This document shows, piece after piece, positions 46,576 through 58,036 of a stretch of 64,000 bases of DNA; positions within the stretch are counted from its first letter, which is position 1, and each line of letters opens with the position of its first letter. Under the pieces are notes generated by a model, which worked only from the letters and a program-made list of their open reading frames with translations, was not told the DNA's origin and ran no database searches. Origin of the DNA: Capsicum annuum. Taxonomy: Eukaryota > Streptophyta > Magnoliopsida > Solanales > Solanaceae. Both the position numbers and the translations under genes were made by a program. The stretch is taken from the NCBI RefSeq assembly GCF_002878395.1, contig NC_061120.1:97148648-97212647 (forward strand), given 5' to 3'.

Positions 46576-48837
46576 TATAACGCCCCAAGAACCTATCCCA
46601 AGATGTCACATGGTGCTTAAGGCCACATATTGTCTCAAGATAACCCTCTAAGCCTTTCATCACTTTCAGTACTCACTATAACGCTAATCAAGCTAAAATA
46701 GGGAAGAATAATCATGTCATGAACTTGAACATACTTAATTATAAAGAAATACTAGCCTGTACAAACAAAATACTAAAATTTCTGTACATACTGATACTCT
46801 AGTCTGACAAAAGCCTCTACTACATAAGACTGAGGAGCCATTGGAATAGATCCCTAACTGACTCATACTAAACTAAAAAGAAACAACCATCCACTAACAA
46901 GGTAAAATCAGGTACATAGGTCCTCGAACCATGAGGACTAACCAACTATAGAAATATTTATAAAGGTACTCAAAGATCACTGTCGTATTGCTGGGACTGC
47001 GCACTCGAACCTGCATCACGAGAAAACATAGAACACAGAAAAGTATGGGAATCAGTACTTGAGAATGTACTAGGTATGTAGGGGTGTATGCAGCATTATG
47101 AACATTATTATAAATATATAAGAAAATCATGCATGCTATCAATAATGACTCTCTTTGCTTGAATTAGTTGAAATATATTCATTGTATATCATCAATAGTA
47201 ATGCAAGCATTGTAAATCTCATAAATCATTATACTCAACTCAAGACTTAGAGTAACTTGGTGACTCCAGAAACGTAAAATCTTATGGAATTGGAAGTTTC
47301 TTATAACTGACATAAACCATGTGAGCTTACATGGAGTCCAACGTCTTGCCCATGTTGGGGAGAGCTATTCTATCATTTCCAGCGGAGTAGAACCTTAACT
47401 TTAGTGATCACTATCTTGGCCTTTGGCCATTAATCTTTTTCCTATGGTTACACGTAGTTCTGGGGAAGTTTTATTCAATGAACCCACACTTCCCGCTCGG
47501 TGCTAAATATTACTCCCAGACTCAAGCTCAGAACCTGTTAGGAAATCCACCTTAATCAACTCAAGGGTCTACCATAGAGACCAAAATCATAAATATATCT
47601 CATCGTTAAATCATAAATAATTTGTGGATTCCTAAATCGACTCAACTTAAAATAATTTTTCTCAACATCAAGTGGACTTGCTTATTAACTCATATCAAAT
47701 GTCAAAACTTCAAGAAAGCACCACAAGATTCATTCTTGACTCTTAAACTCAAACATCAATATATATATATATATATTCAATAATCGACTTCCCATGGAAA
47801 AGCTTAATATCATTACTCTTATCATTTATCACTTGGAAATCATCAATTCTAATTCATAGTAGAAATATACAATTCATAGCATAAGTTCTCAATTTAGAAA
47901 ATAAAACAATGAAATAGTCATGTATATCAATCTTGAATAGCCAATCATAAAGTAATTTGGGTATAAACCAACATTGCACAATCATGGAATTCCGGTAGAA
48001 AAAAAATCAATTCTTTGGGCACAAGAATGAAAGAATATTCTTGTTTAAGCCCCATATACCTTGATTATGATTTTTGAGATGAAGAAACTTGATTGGAACT
48101 TCTTTTCCCACTTTTTGAGTTAGGGTTCTTAATGTTCTTGATTTGGAAGTTTTGAATCTTGAACTAATTTGTGAAAACTATGACTCAATTTTTAGATGTT
48201 TAGACAAGAATTGGATGGGATTTTGGAGAGAGCTTTTGGATGGAATGGAAGAGGAAAATAATTATTTTCTCCTATATTTGTATATATATATATAGTGGGT
48301 AAGGATGGGTGGAAAGACCAAAATACCATTGAGCAAATTCTAGAATTGGAGCCCGATTTTTGTCCCTGGCGAGACGCACCATAATCGCAGACCTTTACTG
48401 GATTTTGATAGTTGGGAAACTACTCAGTGGCGCGACGCGGTGAAGTTGTATTTGCCACCTTGGTCGTGACCTAGAAGGGCACCGTGATGCGGTGGAATCT
48501 TGTTGGTTCACTGGAATTTGACAATTCTAATCTTGAGCTTTGGCACGATGTGCCAATATCACGAAGAGTTACTGGAAAATGACAATTGCCATTTTGGCTG
48601 TCTCCGCGACGCGCTAAAGTGCTAGGTGGCACACTGTCTCACTAAAATGGCTCTAACTCTTCATCTGAGTATCGAATTTGGGCCAATTTGTTATCGATTG
48701 AAACCTTATTCAATTCTTCACATGACAAAAAGTAGAGATTAGAGAAATACCTTACGTTTTAAACATCAATCACTTTAGAAGTCTTCTTATTCGCTTAAAA
48801 GATGGATTTAGGCTTAAGGAATGATCGAGGGATTACA
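46576..48837 (-). repeat. Right LTR of array A (5' LTR of unit A2)
   Basis: Begins TATAACGCCCC (TG decayed to TA) and ends GGGATTACA. It contains a TATA run (48281-48294) and a cassette at 48365-48625. It is followed by AGTAT, the right half of the target duplication. Confidence 0.9.
48365..48625 (-). promoter_or_regulatory. CpG-rich cassette in U3 of the right A LTR
   Basis: Units headed GGCGAGACGCACC, GGCGCGACGCGGTG, GCACCGTGATGCGGTGG, GGCACGATGTGCC and CTCCGCGACGCGC. It has the best preserved second unit of the three LTRs. Confidence 0.65.
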
Positions 48838-49700
48838 AGTATATACACATACGGAGGGACACATCTTTATTACGCATGAAGAGTAGAGGTGCACCCCAAG
48901 GAGAAACACTAGGATGGATAAAAAACTTGTCAAGAAGATCTGTTAATCGCTCTTTGAACTCTTTTAACTCAGTAGGAGCTATTCTGTATGGTAGAATGGA
49001 AATAGGACGGGTGTCCAGTAATAAGTTAATACCAAAATCTATCTCCCTATTAGGTGGTATCCCTGGAAGATCATTGGGAAAAAACTCTAGAAATTCATTG
49101 AAGATGGGGACAAACTAGAGAGAGGGACTTTCTATATCAGAATCTTTTACTCGAATCAGATGATACACATAATCCTTAGATATAAGTTTGCGGGCTCTAG
49201 GGTAGGAGATTAATTTCCCTTTGGGTGCTAAAGAATACCCCTCCCACTCTACCACCGGTTTATTCGAAAAAGAGAAAGTGACCTTTCGGGTTCTACAATC
49301 TAGCATGGCATAGCACTAATGAAGCCAATCTATCCCTAAAATGGCATCAAAATCAACCATATCAAGCTCTACATGGTCATCCATAGTATCATGATTATAG
49401 GCAGACATGACACAATTTCTATACACCCTCCTAGCCACAATAAAGTCACCAACAAGAGTAGAAATAGAAAAGGGTTCCAAAATATTCTCAGGCTCAAAAT
49501 CAAAACTGACATCCACATATGGGGTCACATAAGACAAGGTAGACCCTGGGTCAAGTAACATAGATACATTATAGTAAAATATTTGCAACATACCCGTGAC
49601 CACATCTGGTGAAGCCTCTATATCTTGGCGATTAGAAAAATCATACAACCGATTGCGACCACTTCCAATAGCTGAAGTGGTACCCTTAAAAGAAGGAGCT
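48838..49700 (-). pseudogene. Protease and RT start of element C
   Basis: 49648-49316 is a clean 110-codon segment with the protease active site MLLDPGSTLSYVTP and VDFDAILGIDWLH. 49306-49115 continues with CRTRKVTFSFSNKPVVEW and KLISKDYVYHLI. The RT start then follows with [14 protein letters not shown] and RMCIY, and is cut at 48838 by array A. The frame resumes at 32092 with the expected next residues of this RT motif. The protease motif itself is intact. Confidence 0.88.
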
Positions 49701-50943
49701 GTGGAGGTGGCTTGGAACTTAAGCCTCCCTGCATTACCTCGGGTAGAAGGGAAATCTCTCAGAATGTGGCCTACTTGTCTAGATGATTAACAATTCCTCC
49801 CCTCGAAGTAACACTTCTTAGGTCATTCTTTCCACAGATACTACAATGGGGAAAAGATTTGGTGGGCTAGTCACGCTTCCCTGGGAATGGGTGTCCTGCA
49901 TCCTCCAACCACTATTAGATTGAGGACTAAAGGTCCGCTGATCATGTAGAAGTCTGGGCGATGGGGTGCTGACCAAAGGCTGCACATTACCCCAAGTCTT
50001 TTTCTTCAACCACCGGTTACCCCAATCCCCATCTTGAGGTTTACTGTAGTGTTGATCTGAATATATGGCCCTCTTGGCCTGCCTGCCTTTCTCTCTTACT
50101 TTAGCAACCCTCTTTTTATGATCCTCAACCCGCTGCATATAAACAGATAATCTAGACAAGTCCATAACTTTGTTCAACATTGCCTTTTTGCACTCCAACA
50201 CTAAGTCATCCAAAAGATTGGATGCAAACTTCCTCATACGATCCCTCATGTTTCCCACCAATTGTAGAGCATAGCGGGATAGTTATTTGAATTTCAGGGT
50301 GTACTCCTTCACGCTTATCTTTCCTTGTTTCAAATTCATGAACTCTTCAGCCTTGGACTCCCTCAACTCCTAGGGAAAGAATTGGTCCAGGAAAAATTCC
50401 ACGAATTTGGCCCATACAGAAGGCTCAGCATTATCACCCTCAAATCTTCACACTCAGTATACCACTGATTTTCTACCTCCTTCAGTTAATAGGCCTCTAG
50501 TGCAGCCCCTTCCACTTCATCCATATGCATCACTCAAAATTTTTCTCCATTTTATCCATAAACTCATGTGGATCCTCTTCTACCTTAGTACCCATAAATT
50601 TAGATGGGTTCAACATCATGAATTGGCCTACCTGTGTACTCTCGGATGCACCAGATGCAGACCTAATATGCTCCGAATGTTAGGTCTGTGAGGCCACCAA
50701 CTGTGTAATTATATGCATCGACTGTCTGAATTCAGCATTTTATATCTCCCGTTTAGAAGGTTGGGGGTGGTTATTCTCAGATCGGGGAGCCCAAGGTGCC
50801 TTGGGTAGACTAGTCTAAATAGGAGAGACTCCCAGAGTAGTAGCAAATTCAAGAGTGTGAGCCCTATTATGCGTCCTTATCCTATGGGTAGAACAAACAT
50901 CTTCAGTTTGGGCATTCTATTCATTGGAGCAATGTGGAGGCAT
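49701..50943 (-). pseudogene. Gag of element C
   Basis: The ATG at 50943 reads MPPHCSNE and a stop, the usual Gag start. Recognisable Gag parts are PSKFMGTKVEEDPHEFMDKMEK near 50560 and a 148-codon segment at 50261-49818 (MVGNMRDRMRKFASNLLDDLVLECKKAMLNKVMDLSRLSVYMQ). A knuckle region near 49840-49770 (CSICGKND, CYFEGRNC) is frameshifted and has lost residues. Confidence 0.82.
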
Positions 50944-51134
50944 GATAGCTTTTCTGAAATACAACTGACCATTGATTAGGGAATATTCAGACTCTACAGT
51001 ACAAACTAAATCTCAATAAAGGGAGACATTCCTAAATGCCTAGTAGCTTTCTGCTTATAAGTGTGGTGCGCTACACACCCATAAATAAGACTCTACCTGA
51101 TGCGATTTCACAGACACCCTAGAAAAATGAATCG

Positions 51135-51148
51135 GGCTCTGATACCAA
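51135..51148 (-). other. Primer binding site of element C
   Basis: The minus strand reads TTGGTATCAGAGCC, perfect for initiator tRNA-Met, 3 bp from the LTR. Confidence 0.9.
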
Positions 51149-51151
51149 GTT

Positions 51152-53247
51152 TGTCATGACCCAAACTAGGCCATGGCCATGATAGGCATCCCAAACCATA
51201 GTGGCCCGAGCCCTTTTTTCTTTCTGACAACCATATACATAATTCAAACAATTTAAGAGATGTAGAAGTTTCAACATACGATCACATGGTCATTTCATTT
51301 TAATATATCAACTGAACAAATCCAAAGATGAAATTTCATAAACTCCTAATAGTACTTAACACCAGTCTGCAAAATCTCTAATACATCAAAACCAACATCT
51401 TACTTAAAACTGGGACAAGGCCCCCAGTTGACCAATACCGTAATGAAATAATAATACTCTAAGATTAGCCTTCCGAACAAAGGGAGGCTCACCAACTGCA
51501 TACTTCTATCTATCAAATCTATGGTCTAGCAGTACCTTTGGACTGAGCCTCAGAACCTGTAATATAGGGGGTCAATACAAAAGTACTGGTATGCAGAGTA
51601 ATCCAAAAACAAAATACAAATTTTATACAATATAGGTGAGAGTTATTATAAAACACATTAATGTAAAATCATTTGAAAACACATAGGCATAGTATAATGA
51701 TTTTCAACAATAATGCAGAACTATGGAGCTAGATGCTACACCCTACAATTTCACATTTTTCACCGACTGCCAAATCTCAGTTGCCGCCAAGATTAGAGTA
51801 CTAGTAAGAAAAGGAAAAACAAGATCACACAGCAAGGTGCCACAACCCTAATCAAGTCAATCTATCATGATTGGGCTCATGATCACAAAGCAGGGCTCCT
51901 AACCATAGTTCCCAAGTTGGGATGACATAGTATTAGGTACGCAAGATCACATAGCAGGGTACCAAGTTCCTGTGTCTGCAAAGCATAATTTCCATCATAG
52001 AGTCATCTGACCCGTGGTTTCTTTGGATAACCAGCTAACTCACATCAATCAAGCCTTAAGTTTGATATATAAGGAAAACATACATCATGCACACATCATT
52101 CTTTTCGTTTTTTTATTCGAGGCGATTCCTCCTCGGGGTATCATCATACCCCAACTTATAAGTCATCAGTACCATATTAATTCTCAAAACTTCTTATATA
52201 AATCATAGTATGAACACTAATAAGACTCCCATGCACCAATATATGCATAATGATTCCCAACATGTAATAGTCAAGAAACTTCATCATTTATAAAGTTGTA
52301 TAGTAGTGGATATAAAATGCATGCTCTTAGTAGTTTAACAATAGTATCATATGGAGTAGATAAAACATCATTATGGGGATTAAAAGATTCACAACTCATG
52401 TTCATGACACCTTTCAAAATTCAAATCACATGTCCACCATTTCAACAATTAAGATATATAAGCAAACAACCCCATGATCTTTCAGTATTCTTCTTAAAAT
52501 CATATCACAATGCATACTTTTTATTTAAAAATGAAACCCCATTTATAATTGCATACATACTTAAGTAATTATTAAAATCATGTTTAAATTCATATCAAAA
52601 TCATGCCCATGAGATTAGGACAACCCCTCATACCTTATTTTGTTAAGTAGAGAGAGAAACTCAAATCTTAATTGAGTCTTTGGAGTTTTGGACCTTGAGG
52701 ATGAACTTTGATCTCTGGGGAATGGATTAGGGTTTTAATATTAAGAGAATAAGAGAGGTTTTTGATGAATTATGCTCTCCTTAAGTTAAAGATCATGTTA
52801 TGACTAAGTTATAATGGGGAAAATAGAATAAAATACCCCTTCTGGCTTGGAATTTAAAAGAAAAATATGAACTAGTACTTGATGTGTTAACCGACGCGAT
52901 GAGTCAATATTGCATCGGGCCACTATTTTATTGACACAACCATTAATGCGACCATCTATGCGGTGCATCCAATTTGTATCGAGCTGTTGTTTCCAACATC
53001 CAAACATACCTTTAACATTGTTCAAAAAATCTAAAACTTCCCCGACACATCTTTTTTACTCCCTCAATCATGAATCAACTTAAAAATCCATATCTTAAGG
53101 TTGGAAAAATCAATTTAAAAATTACAAAAGTTTAGGAGCTTAAAATATAACTATGTCCTTTTGATACTTAGGAAATTTTCAGATAATTAACCCTTTAAGC
53201 AAGCTATAAAGTGAGATATTAAGTTGAGGACACCAATAGGTGTTACA
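51152..53247 (-). repeat. 5' LTR of element C
   Basis: TGTCATGACCCAAACTAGG to AGGTGTTACA, 2.1 kb. Its promoter-side 1.3 kb pairs with 28165-29457. The repeated phrases AGCAGGGT and CACAAAGCAGGGC at 51830-51960 form short irregular repeats. Confidence 0.88.
52885..52990 (-). promoter_or_regulatory. CpG-rich cassette in U3 of element C (5' LTR)
   Basis: Counterpart of 29085-29165 with partly decayed CpG (CGACGCGATGAG, TGCATCGGGCC, ATGCGGTGC) and one extra unit (ATTAATGCGACCATCTATGC). Confidence 0.5.
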
Positions 53248-53389
53248 TATTAATAATACCGGCCCAAATTAAATAAATAAGAATAAAGAGATACCCCAAA
53301 CTAATAAGGTAGCAGTGTCCCCACTGTATAAATACACAAGGATAAAAGAGATAAGGGTGCTCTCTAAAACCGCATCAAGGGCTGCTATA

Positions 53390-54689
53390 ACTGTCAGACT
53401 CTGCATCATTACTATCTTTCTTAAGATCAGACCATTCGGCTGGGGCCTTATCATCATTGTCCACCCAAGAAAAAAGATTTCTATCTCGGGGCCTTAGGAC
53501 CTTCCATAGGCCCTTCACACCCTTCCATATCCTAATAAATAATTTGTCCCTTTTTTTCTCCATTGTAACCATTTTTTCATGCGTAATCTAGAGGTCTCAT
53601 ATGACTCAGCCAAAGAGGAGTTGGCATGTTCAGTCTTATCAATGGTAGATTCTTACTTATTTTGGTCCTCTTTGTACTTCTCATAATCGATATATGACAC
53701 ATAAGAATGATGAGTGCTGGAAGGATATCCTGATCCTTGGGGAAAACTAGACACAAACTCCTAGATGGTTGTAATATTTACCCTAATCTCCTCAAGAGGT
53801 CCCGTGGTGGTTGGCCTATGAGACTCAGGCTCACTGCATGCCAAATTTTCCAAGTCGATCTTGCTTTTCTTGGTTTTTCCCGGTGCACACTCACCTCTAA
53901 TCCTCAAGGGGTAAATGTTGGCATTAGGGTGCACCCATGTATCATTAGCATACTCTACCACCCTACTTTTTTGTAAAGCTCTGTAATCAAGGAGGGGAGG
54001 AATAGATGTGTACCACCTTGGCTTTTGAAATTATCTATTTCATTATCCACAAGTTGACCAACATCTAGAGGGATTCCATCTAAAATGCACGCAACCATCC
54101 TAGAAAGCGTTTTGGGGACTACTGTCATGTGGCTGCAAGGAGAAACTCAACTACAGATAATGTGCAACCATATCCAAGCCTCAAAAGTAAAGTCATTCAT
54201 AGAAATATTGCTTTTAGTCTTGGTCCACGAGACTTCTTTTCCAAGGCATAGTCATTATGCCAACCAACTGCCCAATTTACACCCCCTCACTTTGAATTCA
54301 CTCAAGTCAGCATGCTTGATCCCATAAACATCATTGATTTGTTTAGCCCCAAATTTCACCAGTTTTTCCTGAATTTTGATAGTCACATTGAGTGGGTCTG
54401 AAAAAGAGACTTCACTGATATTTGCATAAAATTCAGGAACCCATTGCTCATTTATAATGCATGGATGGGAGAAGCACCGCTACCCTATCGCTTCAATTTT
54501 GTTATGAAATGCTGGTAGTTTCTCTGGTATATTTTTGAAGCAAATTTCTCTCTCCAGGAGCATCTTTGTCCTTCGAAGATCACTGTAGTAATGAGTGTGG
54601 CACTCGGGTGACATAATTCGCATGTGATAAAACTTATACACAAGATTTTCCTGAAAGCACTAAGCACACATTATATCTTTCGATGACAT
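53390..54689 (-). pseudogene. Env-position protein resembling a plant putative-transposon-protein domain
   Basis: The ATG at 54689 gives MSSKDIMCA then a stop. Downstream frames carry LLEREICFKNIPEKLPAFHNKIEAIG, EFYANISEVSFSDPLNVTI, WLHIICS, RMVACILDGIPLDVGQLVDNEI, THLFLPSLITELYKK and a C-terminal basic GKTKKSKIDLENL (53961-53761). The set resembles the domain annotated in Solanaceae genomes as a putative plant transposon protein, found 3' of gag-pol in Athila-like elements. Its biochemical role is unknown. Multiple stops and frameshifts show decay. Naming is from memory of the motif pattern. Confidence 0.6.
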
Positions 54690-55708
54690 TTTAATCATGT
54701 AAGTTTTCTATATTGGTCACTAGAGTTCATTGAATTAGGTGCCTGGTGTTTCTTGAATAAAAAATAAAAGTACAAGATTTTTGGCATAGCAGGAAACTGT
54801 ACTTAGTTACCGCGATCGTAAGTCAGGACCGCGTTTGCATTTTCACAATTGCGGTCTATGACCGCGATCGTAATACCTAAGGGCGATTTCAATTTCAGCT
54901 CTGTATATTTAGATTTCTTCCAATTTTAGGATACTACCATGTTCTACAATATGGGTGCATATGAAGATCATTTGAACAATGCTAACAAATGGATGGATGT
55001 GCCCTTTAGAAAATAAATTTCATTAGTGAAAGTTCATTTGGGCAAATTATCAAACACTTGGTGTGCATATCTCATTTTCTTATATTTTCCAAACATACTT
55101 GAGTGCTTAAGATTTCCCACTTATATGCATACTTAGTTCAAGTAGCCAATATCTCACAAATATCAAGTAAGACAACATGGATAGTATAACAATCAAAACT
55201 TTAGGCCCTCTCTTAATTAAGCATTCTAGGGCCTATTCTCATAAATAAATGCATAGATTCATAACACTTATAAGAGTTGTGATGCAAGAGGGATGCAAGG
55301 ATATTGTTTGGGAGCTCACAAACTTTTCCAGAAATCAGCCTAAATTATAGAGTACAATCTTGAAAGGGAGTGTAATATAAATGAGGGAAACTAGGGGTTA
55401 AATGACTGAAGTGGCTGCTATCGCGGTCAAGGGACCGTGATCGTAAACACCACGTGACCGCGATCACCAAAACTAAAGCAATTCTGATCTCCTATTTTCC
55501 CCTATTTAGCATTTTACTCAATTTTGGCATATGTTCCCCTTTTTAAGCTCATCCAATGCACCACAAATGCATGAGTTATTCATATACAAAAGATAACATC
55601 TACCCTATAAAAATATAACAAAAAGGATACAAACCACTCTCATGGCATTTGTGGGTTTCCTACCAGCTAGGGCCTTAGTTATCAGCATGGTACGTTGTAT
55701 TCCTTCCT
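54690..55708 (-). other. Non-coding stretch with two CpG-rich boxes, Athila element 2
   Basis: About 1 kb between protease and env-like protein, where RT to integrase would be expected; no such motif is visible. The segments 54795-54890 and 55420-55475 contain repeats of CCGCGATCG (TTACCGCGATCGTAAG, TGACCGCGATCGTAAT, TATCGCGGTCAAGG, GTGACCGCGATCACC), set in AT-rich sequence. The repeat is nearly palindromic. Confidence 0.6.
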
Positions 55709-56260
55709 TCATTCGCAAGGTGGGTCTTTGAGATCCTCCTCATTCATCTTCTCATTTTCAACATCCACCACGGATACTACTTGTAACTCCGCGGTTTGCT
55801 TCTTTGACTTGCAAATTTTGAAAGAGACCTCATTCTCTTGCACTCTAAATTTTATCTCCCCCAGATCTAGATAGACAATGGCTCTCCCAGTGGCCAAGAA
55901 AAGATGACCAAGAATGATAAGAACCTCTTGGTCTATTTCACAATCCAATACCATGAAATCCACCGAGAGAATAAACTTTTCCACTTTCACAAGGACTTAA
56001 AGCAATATACCAACCGACCTTTTCATAGACCGGTCTGCCATCAAGAGCCACATAAATTTTGGCATTGGGGTATCCAAACCAAGTTTTTTGTATATGACAA
56101 AAGGCATTAATTTGATGCTCGCACCAAGGACACATAGAACTTTTCCAAATTCATGCATCCCAATTGTGCAAGGAATAGTGAATGCTCTGGGGTCATCTTT
56201 CTTTTTCGCAACCTTGCTATCAGATAGTGCTACACCCATGAGTGACCTCAATAGTATCAC
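55709..56260 (-). pseudogene. Athila aspartic protease, catalytic Asp lost
   Basis: 56260-55997 reads DDPRAFTIPCTIGMHEFGKVLCVLGASIKLMP. The active site, normally D-L-G-A-S in Athila, is V-L-G-A-S. After a frameshift, 55990-55709 continues with VDFMVLDCEIDQEVLIILGHLFLATGRAIVYLDLGEIKFRV, the second half of the fold. The loss of Asp means it could not process polyprotein. Confidence 0.85.
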
Positions 56261-57895
56261 CTAAAACAAGTTTCTTCTTGGACATCAACTTTTTCATCAA
56301 CTTAGCGTATCTTGGGATCTCTTAGATAGCTTAAAGCAACGGGATATTTAATGATAGGTTGCTAAGTTTTGCCATGAACTTCCTCAATATATCATTTTCT
56401 AATTTTTTATGTAATCATTGAGGATATAGGGGAGGAACTTGGATGGTTGGTCCTGCTTCATATTGTGGATTTTCAACTTCAACAACTTCTTCATTATTTG
56501 TTTCTCTTCCTTGAGGCTGCACCTCTTTGGTCTTAGCTTTGGGCAAATTTTTCTCAAGTTTCCCCTAAAGGGTTCATCAAGTGTTTTTTCACTTCTGTGA
56601 CAATTTTTAGGAATTGCACGTTATTTTTAGGGTTATAAATTATGTCACTTGAAATTCCACCTCTAGGCCTCACATTTAATTGTGTGGATATTTTCCCGAC
56701 TTGGGTCTCTAATTACTTGATAGAGGCAGAGTGAGACACCACTATTTAAGAGAGTTGGAAAAAATTACCGTTCAATTCGCTGACCATTTTGTCCGTACCT
56801 TTCACTCTACTCAGTATCCTTGCCAATACATCCTCTGTCTTGAACTTTTTGGGGTTGACAATATTTTACTCTTTGGATTTGGCCCGACTACGAGGAGGAA
56901 CATAATGGTCATAGTCATATTTTTTATCCCTCCAATCTCTATCTCTTTCATGGTCTATCCAATTTTGATTCCCACCCTGCCTCTGATAGGCGGGGCAGGA
57001 ACCCCTAGAGTATTTAGCCAAATAGCAGATTTCCTCATCCAACTTTTTTGCCTCTTCATCATTTTCATAAAATTTGATGCTAAGGTGTTGACCACTTTCA
57101 CGGGTGTGCCCATAATATGCTTTGTTAAGAGTTCGAGTTGGGTCATCATTTTCTCCTTTTCTTCTTTCCACTTTCTTTGTCCATTATCGACCATGCAAGT
57201 GGTAGAAGGAATCTTGTGATCTTTGGTTTCTTGGGTATGCCAACCCCAATTTTTATTAGACACATCTTCAATCAATAAAAAGGATGTGTGATAGTTCAAA
57301 TTCACTGGGAACCATCCGTCTCATTATCTACCACTATTTTTTTAATGGATCTAGAGCACGGTAGAAGATCTCGAGAAGCATTTTCTTTGGGTATTCATGA
57401 TTTAGGCAGAGAGCAAGCTTACCCTTAAACCTCTCCCAAGTTTCAAACAATGGTTCTCCATTCATTTGTTGAAAATTTACAATCTCATTCCGCTTTTACA
57501 GCATTTTTATGGTGGGAAATTACTATCAAGAAACACCTTAGTAAGCTCATTCCAATATATAATTAAGTCGGGTGGAAGTGAGTGGAGCCATGAAACTGCC
57601 TCACTCATTAATAAGAACGGGAAAAGAAGAAGTTAAATGGACTCTTGAGTAATGTGTGCTATATTGAACAGTGCACAGACTTCCACAAAAGTCTTCAAAT
57701 GGATATTTGGGTCCTCAAAGGCTTGACCTCCATACATTTCTTTCTTTGCAGTATGTGAAGCATGACGCTAGTCACATGGAAGACTCTGTTCCCATTAGTT
57801 GGTGGGATGGCACTTATTTTCCCCACTTTATTTAGTGGGACCTCATTATCTAGAGGGGTATCAATGGGGCCTATGTTGCTTGCGCTATCACTCAT
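56261..57895 (-). pseudogene. Athila gag, element 2
   Basis: The ATG at 57895 begins MSDSASNIGPIDTPLDNEVPLNK, 120 bp after the PBS. Recognisable Athila Gag follows in several frames: SWLHSLPPD near 57590, RKWKEEKEKMMTQLELLTKHIMG (57305-56955 segment), and a Trp/Arg/Asp-rich tail GGNQNWIDHERDRDWRDKKYDYDHYVPPRSR (57171-56866). The region 56700-56261 is a decayed gag-protease linker. No CCHC knuckle is present, as is usual for Athila. Confidence 0.82.
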
Positions 57896-58015
57896 TGTTT
57901 TGTTAACACTTCAATCACCTAAAATAAGAATTAAAAACAATAAATAAAGTAAATGATATCACTCTAAGTATTCCCAAGTAAGAATCACACCATACAAGTG
58001 AAATCTATATTTCAC

Positions 58016-58033
58016 TCCCCAGCAATGACGCCA
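58016..58033 (-). other. Primer binding site, tRNA-Asp type, Athila element 2
   Basis: The minus strand reads TGGCGTCATTGCTGGGGA, the tRNA-Asp PBS with three transitions of C-to-T type, 3 bp from the LTR. Confidence 0.85.
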
Positions 58034-58036
58034 TTT

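Larger units (their letters stand above)
32093..48837 (-). mobile_element. Array A: tandem Tekay-type retrotransposon, LTR-int-LTR-int-LTR
   Basis: Three LTRs of about 2.25 kb in the same orientation (32093-34343, 39389-41664, 46576-48837) enclose two gag-pol internal regions of about 5 kb. The middle LTR is at once the 3' LTR of the right unit (A2) and the 5' LTR of the left unit (A1). A near-perfect target duplication (AGTCT/AGTAT) flanks the whole array and not each unit. Both units carry the same three premature stops in pol. This is the structure expected from unequal recombination between LTRs of a single inserted copy. Confidence 0.9.
28165..53247 (-). mobile_element. Element C: Tekay-type element split by array A
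   Basis: Minus orientation: 5' LTR (53247-51152), PBS (51148-51135), gag (50943-49700), protease and RT start (49700-48838), interruption by array A (48837-32093), RT, RNase H and integrase (32092-29590), polypurine tract, truncated 3' LTR (29457-28165). Without the insertion it is about 8.3 kb. The RT reading frame matches on the two sides of the insertion. The 3' LTR lacks the part equivalent to 51152-51950, so no target duplication for C itself can be checked. Confidence 0.85.

Noticed and set aside
56731..57219. 162-codon + strand open frame with hydrophobic stretches, looking like a membrane protein
   Set aside because: It is the complement of the Athila gag region, whose minus-strand frames match Gag segments. 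The hydrophobicity comes from reading the antisense of a Lys/Glu/Asp-rich protein.
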